Source of the DNA: Dastarcus helophoroides
Taxonomy: Eukaryota > Arthropoda > Insecta > Coleoptera > Bothrideridae
DNA length: 64,000 nucleotides
Assembly (NCBI GenBank): GCA_028583605.1
Contig: CM053327.1
Coordinates: 28,756,626 to 28,820,625, forward strand
Direction: 5' to 3'
Shown: one piece after another, positions 45,921 to 57,100 of the stretch
Position numbering within the stretch: the stretch's first letter is position 1
How the letters are laid out: each line of letters opens with the position of its first letter
Translations under genes and position numbers: made by a program
The notes under the pieces: model-generated
Told to the model about the DNA's origin: nothing
Databases searched by the model: none
The model's input: only the letters and a program-made list of their open reading frames with translations

Positions 45921-47714
45921 ATTGTATACGACCATTTTATTATGTTTTAGTAGATCGCAGATGATTTATTTTAGGAATTTAAGAATCAAGGCACTTAGTT
46001 AATGTCAGTATTTAACGCTATTTTAAGTTATGTTTCCCAACAAATGACGAGACAAAATTATTAAGTTTTAATTATGTAGGTGGAACATTTTTGACTGATC
46101 TTTTCAGCTTAGGTTTTTAGAACAATTATACTGTTTTTTTCTTTGTCGCAGAAAGTGAAATAATTTTTACATTATTATTTATTTGACTTATTTAGGGTTA
46201 AAGCTCTCTATACAGACTGATTAAAAAAGGAGGGAGAAAAATCTTTTTTTTTTTAAATGCAGCGCGTTTATCATTACAAGAAGAATACGTAAAATCTCTG
46301 TGTTATGATCTTATCATAGAATTTACACTTTATTTTATCTATTTTCATTACTTATTGTAGAATTTGTTTTATTATTCTAGTTGATTGAACTGATCTTTAT
46401 ACAAGACATCAACTATTCTTATATAATGTAGTTTATGTTTACTTATTCTTTAAATAAAATCAGAATTAATTGTGTTTTTAACTATACCTTATTACTTAAG
46501 TAAGCTTATAAATTGTGAATAAAAGGTAGATACTTTTACTACTGACATGATAACCAATAGTCGCCCGCAATCGGTCCATAAGAATTTATATTTATTTGAT
46601 CGACCAGGGAAGCATATTCAACTATTGAGATCTGGAGTAATCGTGGTCCTGTCAAATGATTGGTTAGTTTTCTAGTCTAGAGTAGGTAAACAGCAGTACC
46701 AGGAAATTACATGGCACTGTTTCATTGGAATTGCCTGCTGCCCCCATTTTTTCTTTCAGAGGGCTGCGAAGTTTAGTTATTTCACTGCGCCTCATGAGCT
46801 CTTGTATTGTCTCTTTCTTTTGAAGCTGTGGAATTTAGTGAAGTAAATTATCACTGGGGTTATGAAACCCAACCTGTAACAGAATCTCGTGGAACACCAT
46901 TCCTCCTTGCTAACCGGAGGTTCTAGAGACTTTTCAACGCTTTTTGGTGTCACCTAGAATTATTTATCATTTTTTAATACTTTTTACCACCATCATTCTC
47001 TACTGGGAAAAATGGGATAGCAGTTCAGTTGCTGCATTTAAGGATTAGGTGTTAGTATCTCTCTGAAGATAATAGCTTGGCTGTTGAAACGCGTTAGAGC
47101 AACCTTTGTTGCATTTTTTAATCTTTTTTGGTTTCAGGGGACAAGTTTTGTATTTAAATTTTTGAAGATATCCAAGAACCAGTCCGTTCCACCAAAAAAA
47201 AAAATGGAGGTTTTAGCTTCGTTCTTGCAATCTTAAGCACAATGTTTAGATAATGTTTTCTAGGAAATGCACTCCTGTATGTTAAGAAACTGTTCAAAAT
47301 AATAGTATAGATTTTTGCTTTAAAAATATAACATGTTTAAAATATGAAAGATTACTAACTTTGTGTTTTGAGGAACAATTTCTTCGAAAGCAAGATTCAT
47401 GGGAACTGCCCATTCATTAAAAAATATTCCCAGAGTAACTTTCTAAAAAGATGAAAAATCATATTTCACTCTATAATAACGAATTGAAAGTGCAAATTTG
47501 GATTAATGAGAAAAAAGTTGATATTTTGAAAACAACCCTTAATTTTATTAAAAAAACCTTAAACTTTCAATTCAAAATTGTGAAGAAAATTCGAAATTTT
47601 GAGTTTCTAATGGAACATTTAAAGTAAAATTCGGTTGTAAATCTATCAGCTAGGAAAGTTTGACTTAAAAACATTGCATTTACATTACCATTTTGTTATA
47701 GTTTTAATTTCCAG
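45921..47714. other. 3' UTR and intron between alternative exons
   Basis: Holds the 3' UTR of the proximal isoform, then intron sequence for the distal isoform. It includes retroposon copy F (47057-47207) and diverged AAATTTCGA-type sequence near 47480-47640. No further FLYWCH exon was found on either strand apart from the decayed one at 47715. Confidence 0.45.
47057..47207 (+). mobile_element. inverted-repeat retroposon, copy F (single arm with poly-A)
   Basis: The arm begins at the palindrome centre (TATCTCTCTGAAGATAATAG). It passes TGAAACGCGTTAGAGCAACC and GGTTTCAGGGGACAAG, and ends AACCAGTCCGTTCCACC followed by about 12 A. This is what a 5'-truncated insertion of the family would leave. 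Flanks AGGTGTTAG and AGGTTTTAG are a possible imperfect target duplication. Confidence 0.78.
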
Positions 47715-47830
47715 GTGCTGGTTTCGTTTTAATAGAAAATGGCAAAGAGTTTTTTTTTTCCTATGTTTGTCTAATTTCTGCGTATAGTTATCAAAAAGTT
47801 GGATTTAGAAAAAAGCATTTACATTAATAC
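47715..47830 (+). pseudogene. decayed extra terminal exon of the BTB gene
   Basis: TTTCCAG then GTGCTGGTTTCGTTTTAATA closely copies the start of the functional exon at 47850 (TTGCAG then GTGCTGGTTTGGTTTTAGTA), including the splice acceptor. After about 12 codons (GAGFVLIENGKE) it runs into a T-tract and unrelated sequence with no FLYWCH residues, ending in a stop near 47827. It looks like a partial duplication of the terminal exon. Confidence 0.65.
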
Positions 47831-47849
47831 ATTGAAGCTCTATTTGCAG

Positions 47850-48112
47850 GTGCTGGTTTGGTTTTAGTAAAAAGTGGCAAAGGTCAACTCGTTTCTATCT
47901 ACAACGGGCACATCTACACAATAAGTGAAATGACGGACGCGAGGACAGTTTGGGTTTGTGTTAAAAAGAAAATGTTCAGTTGTAGCGGTTGCATAGTCAC
48001 GAAAAACGGTCCCAACGTGGTTTCTTACTCGAGCCACAATCATCCTCAACTTCACGACGTAATCAAACGGTTGCAAGTGCCTAGGAATAGTTTTTCGCCA
48101 GATCTTTTTTAA
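47850..48112 (+). CDS. BTB-FLYWCH gene, distal alternative terminal exon
   Basis: It has a good acceptor (TATTTGCAG) and the same phase as the exon at 45634, so joining 43084..43446, 44507..45011 and 47850..48112 gives a 376-aa isoform. It encodes a second, different FLYWCH-type finger: GQLVSIYNGHIYTIS, VWVC, CSGC, then SSHNHPQ. The two fingers share only the Cys/His spacing pattern, so the isoforms would recognise different targets with the same BTB platform. Use of this exon instead of the proximal one would require skipping of 45634-45920. Confidence 0.82.
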
Positions 48113-49321
48113 ATTGTTGCCATTAGCAATAAAGTCACAAATCTAGTCAAAATAAAACTCAATGACTGCCTTGAAATGCAACTAAATTATTACGAATATT
48201 TTATGGTTTTACTCGATTTAATTCTAGTGGTGACCAATGTATCATTAAATAGTTGAATAAACTGACTAAAGTAGGTTTTTTTTTCAATGTTTTAAGTTCA
48301 ATATTGTTTTATTCATCTGTCCCCATATGCAGGGGGATTGAACCTGCTCGAGACCCTTGGTGGGGACCCCTAAGTATTTTTATACTTCTAAAATGTGTCC
48401 AAAATATGATTGGTGATCAAGTAATAAAAAAATAAAGCCATCCAATTTGTTGGTGGCCTTTGTGCTATAGCACTTGTTGCCTACCCATAAATCCCCCTCT
48501 GTAACTTAATTGAATTCCCAAAACTCGTTTTTAATTTGTAATGATTCTAAAGTAATACTGCAAGAAATCTTTCTATATTATGGCTTTAAATTTCGCCACA
48601 AAAATATGGCGGATGTTTCGGTTTTGTATCAAAATATTTGCTTGTGCCGCAAAGGTTAAATAACTGAAACACGTGCATATTATCACTATTGACGGAAATG
48701 AAAGCATTTGACTTAATTTTTATTGCGTTTACTTTCTTAATAAATGCGAATTTTGACTTTTTTCATGTTTAATATTATATCATGTGCGATAAAATCCATT
48801 GTCTTTTATACGAAGCAATATTTATTTTTGCACCGTTTCGTAAAAACCATAATTTAAGTACAATTTTGCTAAGTTGTGGCAGCAGAAATATTTTATTCAA
48901 AGCTCGAAATTGTAATTGTTGTATTTATACTACCGTATTAAATAAAAAATTCATTTTAACGTAAAGGGAAACAAATAAAGAATATGCCAGTTATTTTCAT
49001 CTAGTCATTTATTATATTAGGGCAAAATAGCATAATTTTATTTATGTATATAGACCAGTTAAACCAAATTCGTTATTTTAAGATATTAGGTTATTGTTAT
49101 TAAATTGGAAAATAAATGATTGATTTTTAAATTGTTTGGTTCTCGTCCGAATAGTTTTTAATTTCAGTTTTTGTAATAATTTTTATTTTTATATTTAGAT
49201 TTATTCGGATGTTCTGTTCCTTAAATTAAAGATTTTTTTCAAAATATTCCTCTTTTATTTCTGAACGTCTACGCCCTGATTCAATATAAGAGATTGGACC
49301 GTATTAAAGAACTATTAAAAG
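48113..49321. other. downstream region of the BTB gene
   Basis: Probably 3' UTR followed by intergenic AT-rich DNA. Short open frames at 48253 and 48782 have no recognisable features. Confidence 0.4.
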
Positions 49322-51716
49322 TTTTTTTTTAAGTTTAATCCACTCACAAAGGGTAACCCCATTATGCTTTCAAAACACTGCGAATAGGATGCGGAAACAA
49401 GGATAGATGGCGATCAACCGCATTCTTAAACAAGGATAAGGTTGTAATTTTTGGGGAAAATTCCTTTCGGTAACAAGTTCCATAAGTTGGAAGTTCTATA
49501 GAAAAAAAGAGTCTCCGTAGACACGAGTCCTCACTATGTCAAGCTGGACCGCACAGAAATTTGCTGTCTCCGATGGTCGAGTACGCCTCAAGAATCTTGC
49601 CCTTGGGGGATTAATCCTATTAGTTCCTGCGAGCATCTTCCATGATAGTACTTGTAGAAAAGAGACAAGTCACCGACCATACGCCTGTGCTCTAGTGTTT
49701 CGAGAGAATCGGTCAAACTTTTGTCATCAATTAGGCGAATCGCTCTTCTTTGAATTAAATCCAAGAGAGCTAAGGTGTGTTTTGGGGCTGAACTCCAAAC
49801 ATGAGAACAGTATTCTAATGTTGGCCTAACTTGAGCATTGTATGGTGTTAATAGCTGATGAGATGTGAAGTACTTTTTAGTTCTAAAAAGAAAGCCTAGC
49901 TTCTGAGAGGCGGATTTGGCAATGGCGCGCACGTGATCATCCCAAGAGAAGTTAGGGCTCGCATTCGCTCCTAGGATAGATAGATTAGATCCCATCGGAA
50001 GCATTTCACCGTCCATTAGTATGTTGCATTATCCCTTGATGTTTTCTTAGAGAAAACCGCGGCCTGAGTTTTTGAAGCGTTGAAGTCGACCAAATTGTTC
50101 TTACCCCATTCCAGAATAATCTCGAGATCCCAATTAATCGTCTGTATCTGCTGTTCCCTTAGTCGATCTGAAGCAGCGATAGATAATGATTTGTCGGAAA
50201 AAAAGATGACACAAGGTTACTATCATCTGCGTAGCTGTATATAGGATTGGAAGTTGAAACTAAGAGATCGTTTATGTGTAACAGAAATAGAGTACGAGAC
50301 AGAACAGACCCTTGAGGCACCCCTGCGTTAACCGCAAATGTCTCGGATGAGATGCCATTGACGACGACCTGAAGAGATCTGTCAGCGAGAAAATTTGATA
50401 TTAAATGACAGAGTCCAGAAGGAAGACCATAAGATGTTAATTTGGCGCAAAGAAATCGGTGCCAGACTCTGTCGAAAGCCTTTGAGATATCCAATGCCAC
50501 AATCCTAGCCTCACCATGTTTTTCCATAGCTGAGATACAGATATGAGTAACATGTGCCAGTAGATCGCCAGTGGAACGTTGTTGTCTAAAACCGTATTGC
50601 CTGTCGGAGATGATTCTATTTTCCTCCAGATATTTGAAAATCTCGATGTTGATAACCTTTTCCATCACTTTAGATATAATGGGTAACAAAGATATAGGGC
50701 GATAATTGTTAGCCAGATTCCTTTTTCCCTTTTTAGGGACAGGCTGCACTCTAGCAGATTTCCAGATGTTAGGGAATACACCTTTGTTGTAAGAGAGTGT
50801 GAACAATTTGCTTAGGTCAGGAGCCAACTCTGGGGCGCACTTCTTAAGAACAATAGCGGGAATACCATCAAGACCAGAAGCTTTCGAGGTGTCGAGCTCA
50901 AGGAAAATCTTCCTGATTGTGCGTTGTCCGAAAACTGCTTCAGGCATCGAAGTGCCAACCTTAGGAAGAATAGAAGGTTCTGCGTTTCGAGAATCAAGAT
51001 TGGAATTTTCGGCAAACATTAAGGCTAACATGTCAGCCTTTTCCTTGGAGGTAGTAGCAATATTGCTATTTTCATCGAGTAAAGGTGGAAAATTTGAAGA
51101 TGTAAAATTCTTTCCAATCGACTTTGCAAATACCCAAAAGGACCTGGAACCGTTCAGACAGTTGAAAAGTCTCTGGCGCATTTTACGATCGAAATCACCT
51201 TTTGCCTCGTCAATAACCTGTTTACAAGAATTTCGTGCATCTACAAATATGGTCCAAGTCTCGACTGAGGGATTATTTCGCCAACGACGATATGCGCGAT
51301 TTTTGCAGGAGACAGCCCGAGCACATTTTTTACTGAACCAAGATTTACTGGAGGCAGACTTCTTTTGGGAGTGGGGAATTGAGCATTCTATACCAATCAG
51401 GATAGTTTCCGTGATGGATTCGGCGACTAAGCAAGGGTTGTGTGAGTTAAAGTAGACTTCCTGCCATGGGAAAGATGCAAAGAAGTCTCTTAATTCTTTC
51501 CAGTTTGCAGAGTTAAAGTGCCAAACCCTACGGGACTGCTTCTGGGAAGGAGGTGGTATATGAAGCAAGCGAGAGGCTGCTACAAGCTTGTGATGCGAAT
51601 TTCCAAGCGGTGATGTCATAGAGATTTTATACGAATTTGATGAATTTGTAAGGAAAAGGTCGAGTAGATTAGGTTAATGGGTATCTACATCAGGAATTCT
51701 TGAAGAAACTTAAAAT
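49322..51716 (-). mobile_element. 5'-truncated LINE (non-LTR retrotransposon), copy 1
   Basis: Read on the minus strand, it starts inside the C-terminal end of an endonuclease domain (LLDLFLTNSSNS, SPLGNSHHKLV). It continues through a full reverse transcriptase and ends with a 3' region and a poly-A run at 49322-49331. The body matches the copy at 62.8-64 kb over its whole shared length. The truncation at about 51716 abuts diverged satellite. The clade is Jockey/CR1-like by general RT layout; I cannot place it more exactly. Confidence 0.9.
49588..51619 (-). pseudogene. LINE reverse transcriptase reading frame, broken
   Basis: The RT domain is largely intact (KASGLDGIPAIVLKK, NNYRPISLLPIISKVMEK, YGFRQQRSTGD, VALDISKAFDRVWH, AGVPQGSVLS, catalytic YADD). 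Comparison with the 62.8-kb copy shows a one-base loss in the A-run at 50198-50204, just after the YADD segment, and a four-base loss near 50022-50026. The frame therefore breaks into 50159-51619 and 49588-50016. In the endonuclease remnant the expected catalytic Asp of the S-D-H motif reads His (NSHHK), and a stop codon precedes it. The copy is dead. Confidence 0.88.
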
Positions 51717-53240
51717 GTATATCAAAAGTTTTTAGAACTTCCACTTTAATTTTAAAACATGTCTGTAAAACCAAATATTCCAGTTTTTTTTGGTTATTTC
51801 GCTTAAAACTTCAAAGTTTCTAGAACTTTGGGAAGATTATATTAACAGATTAGGCTGTTTTTCGAAATTTTTACTGCTTACTAAAAATTCATAATTTAAA
51901 CTTACATTTTTTATGTTTCCTAAAATTTCAACTTTAAACGAAGTTTAAACTTTATCAAGGAATGTCCTTTTCGATTAAGATTAATTTTTTGCAATTTTCA
52001 TAAAAACTCCAATATTGAACATTCGATTATTTGCTCTAAAGCTCAAAATTTCTAGATAAATTGTGAGATTTAAGTTGAAAAATATTATTTATCTGTTTTT
52101 CGAAGTTTTAATTCATTCGAAATTTAAAATTTTTTAAAATGCTGACTTTTCTGTAAATGTAGACTACTTTCTTAAAATGTTGAATTCAAAATCGAAATAA
52201 AAAAATGAAATTTTTATGTTTTAATTAGCAATTTTGAAATTATAAATTTCTAGTTTGAGATATTTTGAATAGGAATTTGAAATTTAATTAAGGTGGACAT
52301 CTTGACATAAAAGTGAAAAATTCTAGACAAAACTTCAATTCTTAAACTTAAATTTTCTAAAGAAAACTTGAAAGTTCAGCATTTACGGCCAATCAAGAAA
52401 AACGTGGAAATTTCACTTTAGAGTCGAAATTTTACAAAAAAAATTAAAAAATAAAAAAACACCCAATTCGATTGATTTCTAAAAAAAAGTTGCAATTTTG
52501 GGAAAAATCTAAAGTTTCAATAAAAAAGTTGAAATGTCTAAATCAAAGTAAACATATTTTGATAAAATGTGTAGTAAAATATTTTATAAAAAAGAAAAAT
52601 TTTGTCATTTAAATCCAAAAAGATCTAAAAAAAATCGCGGCGAAATGGAAATGTTGAGAAAAAATTTTAGAGTAAACATGGCAAAACGGGAAGTTTGAAT
52701 TGAAAATTTCCTTAAACAAATTACCATTTCAAATCTACTCTAAAAATTTCGAATTTAATTTCCAAATCTTGGTTTTAAATCTAAATATTCCACTTTTTTC
52801 CTGAAATTGAGAAATACTGAGATATCAGAAATTTTGAAAAAAAATTTAAAACTTTAATTTTAATAAAAATTGAAATACTTAAATTGGGTCGCGCAAATGT
52901 TAAACAAAATTAATAAAAATTTGATTTTAACTTCGGATTTTTAAGACAAAAATTTAACTACACGAGAAATTCTTAGGAAAGTGTATACATTTCGAGAGAA
53001 ATTCAAGCAGCGTAAAAAACTGAATTGTAAGATAACAGCTCGAGAAATAGATCAAATTTGATAATGTTAACTTGGGATTTCAAGAAAATTTTGGAGAAAA
53101 AATATGAATAATTCTATATGGTCGAAATTTTAAAATTTTTAGGGTAGAAGTAAACATTTTCAGGTCGATTAGGATTATGAAAAAAAGTTGAGAGTTCTAG
53201 ATTTTTACAGTTTTTTATAGGCGAAGCTATGCTTTTTTAA
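51717..53240. repeat. diverged AAATTTCGA satellite sequence
   Basis: This AT-rich stretch is built of TTTCTAAAATTTCAA, TCGAAATTTTA and similar motifs with no clear period. No inverted termini or target duplication were found at its edges, unlike the arrays in the hAT-like elements. Confidence 0.55.
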
Positions 53241-54116
53241 TCAAATTTCTTTACTAATTTCTTTTAATCAAAAACTAATAATGATGACTTATAGAAGGTG
53301 ATTTGCAGCTTTCAAAACTCTATTGTCATTTTCTGTACGATCATTTTTCCCTTAGCATTTGATTACCAAAGTCAAAAATGACTTTTTTGCTTTGACCGAC
53401 AATAACTTAACGAAAAATCATTCTACAGGTCTCGGAAAAAAGACGATTATTAATTATCTGGAGGAGTTTCATGATGGAAGCACTGTAAAAAATGTTAAGA
53501 TCCGCTTTTTAGAGGCAACAAAAAATTTGGAATTTTTATTCCTTGTAGTTTCCTTAAGATTACTCAGAAAATGCCAACGCTAAAAAATTTTGAACTTAGG
53601 TTTTAAAAACCAGAAACTTAGAGCTTTGATATGCTATTTTCATTTCTTTTCTGCACCACAATTTTTCTTCAAATTGCAGACTTTTAAAGTTAGGTATACC
53701 TTTAGGATTTTTTTATATCTCTTAATACCGATTTAACGATTTGAATTTAAAATTTATTTTCTGGTAGTTAATGGGGAGCAAAAACGCAGTTACTGGAATG
53801 CATACATTTAAAATGCTTCGAAAGCAAAGTGCATGACCCTATTACCTTGACCAAAAAATGCCACTCAAAGGGCGAATTCCACGTATTTCCAATAACTTGA
53901 AACATCGTCTGATTTCCTCATGAATTTTTAACATGACATTTCACTAACCCGCTAACCTCATCTGCTGGCACTAATAAATTTTGCCGAACAGAACACCTGT
54001 TCTCTAATTCTTTAATGAACGATACCGCTATGATATTGTTTTTGAATTTTGCCTTATTAAATCATTTTTTCCCTCTATATTTATGTCATGATTTTATCGA
54101 GAGCGTTTTTTGTGAA
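53241..54116. other. upstream region of the ionotropic receptor gene
   Basis: Presumably contains its promoter and 5' UTR. Small open frames (53359-53583) show no domain. Confidence 0.4.
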
Positions 54117-57100
54117 ATGCTGTGTTGCGGCGCGTTGGTTGCGATTTTTCTGTTGGGGTTTGCGAAAGCTGACAATTTTCCATCGCTCATCACGACTAAT
54201 GCAACTTTAGGTAAGAATTTAACTAAATTCGCATCGTATCAACGAATTTTTTTCAGCGATTGTTATCGACAAGGATTTTATGGCTGAAGATTATGAGAAT
54301 ATTAAAAATGTTATTGAAAATTACATCGTTTTCGCCAAAAGAGAAATTTTGAAACACGGCGGAGTAAACGTTCAGTATTACTCTTGGGCATCTATAAATG
54401 TAAAAAGAGGTAATTTTTTATTTTTCAATTGTAAATTAGATTCATTAAAATTTTCCTTAGATATTAGTGCGATTGTGAGTATTGCATCTTGTTCTGATAC
54501 ATGGAGATTATTTAAAGCTGCTAATGATGAGTCTATTTTTCATATGGCGATTTCAGGTACATTTTCATTAATATTAAATTTTCCCGTTTATCTGTTAGTT
54601 GATTTTAGAGTCCGATTGTCCACGTTTACCTCCAAACCATGCGATCACGATTCCTCTTGTTAAAAAGGGAGAAGAAATGCCTCAATTATTATTAGACCTT
54701 CGAACTTCCAACATATACCGATGGAAGTCTGCCGCTATTATTTACGACAATACTTTAAGTAAGTGCGATAGCAATACTGAAGAAAAATTAGAAAGTAGAA
54801 GTTGTTCACTTTTTCGAAGTCACTTTAAATCAACAGTTTATACCAAAATAATCACAGGTAAATTAATGGCAAAAGTGGCAAAAAAAGAAATGTAATTATA
54901 ATTTGTTCTAGTATCGTACTTTTCAATTTTTGCCACCTAGTGCAGTCCCTCATTTGCTACTTCTGTCACTGTGTCAGTCAAAATGTCCCTTGCTCCTCTT
55001 TAAGTACGCTACTGGTTTGTTGAGGAGCCAGTCTAATGATTATGCTAAACCAAAGTATGGAAGCTTCATTATGTGGTAGCAAATCACTAGCGCTACTTTC
55101 ACATATCCATACCATTCTTAAGTTCAAAATTGTTCTCTTTTTCTTCTTAATTTTAGTTTTAAGGCTTCACCATTTACGTATTTTTTTCCACACTAGATAG
55201 AGATATGACCACCAGAATATTAACTGCCATAACGAAGGAAGGAGTCGGTATAACTACTGGTGCTGCCGCTGTCTCCCTTATTCATATAAATACTGACGTT
55301 CGAGTGAAAGAGCAGAGACAAGCCATTCAAGATGTACTGTCGACCATTTCGACGAAAGTCGTAGGAAAATATTTTGCTGTTCTTGTCAATTCAGATGTTA
55401 TAGAATTAGTAATGGAGTATGCCAAAACTTACAACCTAGCAAATATAAGAAACCAATGGCTTTACGTCATATCTGACAACAATTTTAGAAAAGATGACTT
55501 CAAGAAACTCAAGAGGTTTATTAAAGAAGGAGATAATATTGCCTTCCTGTATAACAACACGGTCACTGGCGATCTTTGCGAGGTAACGTACTGTGTTGCT
55601 AACTGAGATCTAATCATCATAATTCAATTTAAGGGAGGACTAGAATGCCACGTCAAGGAAGTCCTCAAACATTTCACGTCTGCTTTGGATGATGCGATTC
55701 AAGAGGAATACGAATTAGCCTCGCAAGTCTCCGATGAAGAATGGGAAGCCATCAGACCCACTAAAATAGACAGAAGAGACTTCCTCCTTAGAAAAGTTAA
55801 AATGTTTCTCCTGAAGCACGGTTCCTGCGACAACTGCACCATGTGGAGCATGAAAACCGCCGAAACATGGGGAAGAGAATACCAATCGAATATATCCAGT
55901 GATTTCACCGTGAAGCTACTATCGATCGGTAACTGGAGGGCCATTGATGGCCCATCAATGACTGATGAACTCTTCATTCACGTGTCCCATGGTTTCAGAG
56001 GAAAAAATCTCCCTATGGTTTCCTTCCACGTAAGAAGTGATATTGCCCGTTTTTATTTTAATTTAATTATTTTTTGACATCAATTTATCTGTGAATTTTT
56101 AGAATCCTCCATGGCAAATATTGCGTGTGAATGAATCAGGGGCAGTCATTGAAGAAAAAGGTCTAGTATTTGAAATCATCAAAGAGTTGGCCAACACCCT
56201 CAATTTCACTTATAAAGTTGAAATTCAGAAAATTATTCCGGCTGTGGTGGCAAACAGAACTAGTAATGGTACAAATTCAATGGATATAACTGATTTGGTT
56301 ACAAATCATATACCCGATGCCATACTCGATATGGTACGAAACAAAACCGTGGCTATTGGGGCAGCTGCGTTTACCGTTACAGATCAAGCTAAGAAATTTG
56401 TTAATTTTACCGGACCTATAAGTACCCAGCCGTATACTTTTTTAGTCACCAGGCCAAGAGAGTTAAGCAGAGCTTTGTTATTTATGTCGCCATTCACTGG
56501 AGATGTAAGTTTTTTTTTAAGTTATCCAGAGGTGTCGCTAGCTAACGTTCCCTCTCAATCGATTTAGTTGGGCAAAATTTTTTTATAGTAAAAGAAAATT
56601 CGAAGCAAAGTTTTTTGGCAGTCCCCTCTGGGAATTATTTAAGTTTGATTCTGAGAGGAGACATGTCGATCTGAAATCGATTAATCGAAAAATCGATTTT
56701 TTCAAGTCTCAAGGTCGATTTTTTAGATCGATATCAAATATAGATGAATGAACGATTCAAAAATCGTAAGAATCGGATCGATTTACCTTAAATGCAGGTC
56801 ACTGTAAATTTAATGAGAATTTTTTTTTATTTGTTATGTAAGTGTATTTATGTTGTTATGTTATTATCTACTTCCATCTACTAGTAATAGTTGCATTAAT
56901 AAGCCAACAGATGGGAGCATGAACATTTCCTTTCATTCATTATGTCGTTGACTGAATAGAAAAGATAACTGTGGTTTAGTGTTGCCATATATTTGAAGGT
57001 AAAATTCCGTACATACGCAGTTAAAATTACCATATAAAAGGGTGTACCGAGGCGGGGGTGTTGGGGGTGTGACAACCCCCTAAACTTTTGTTTTTTATAG

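Noticed and set aside
50799..51455. 218-codon plus-strand open frame
   Set aside because: It is exactly antisense to the LINE reverse transcriptase and follows from its codon bias.
49310..51735. Possible target duplication AAAAGTTTTT flanking LINE copy 1
   Set aside because: It is an A/T run next to poly-A in AT-rich DNA and is imperfect, so it cannot be told from chance.
54015..54116. Upstream in-frame ATG for the ionotropic receptor
   Set aside because: It would place about 34 residues before the signal peptide; the ATG at 54117 gives a standard signal sequence.
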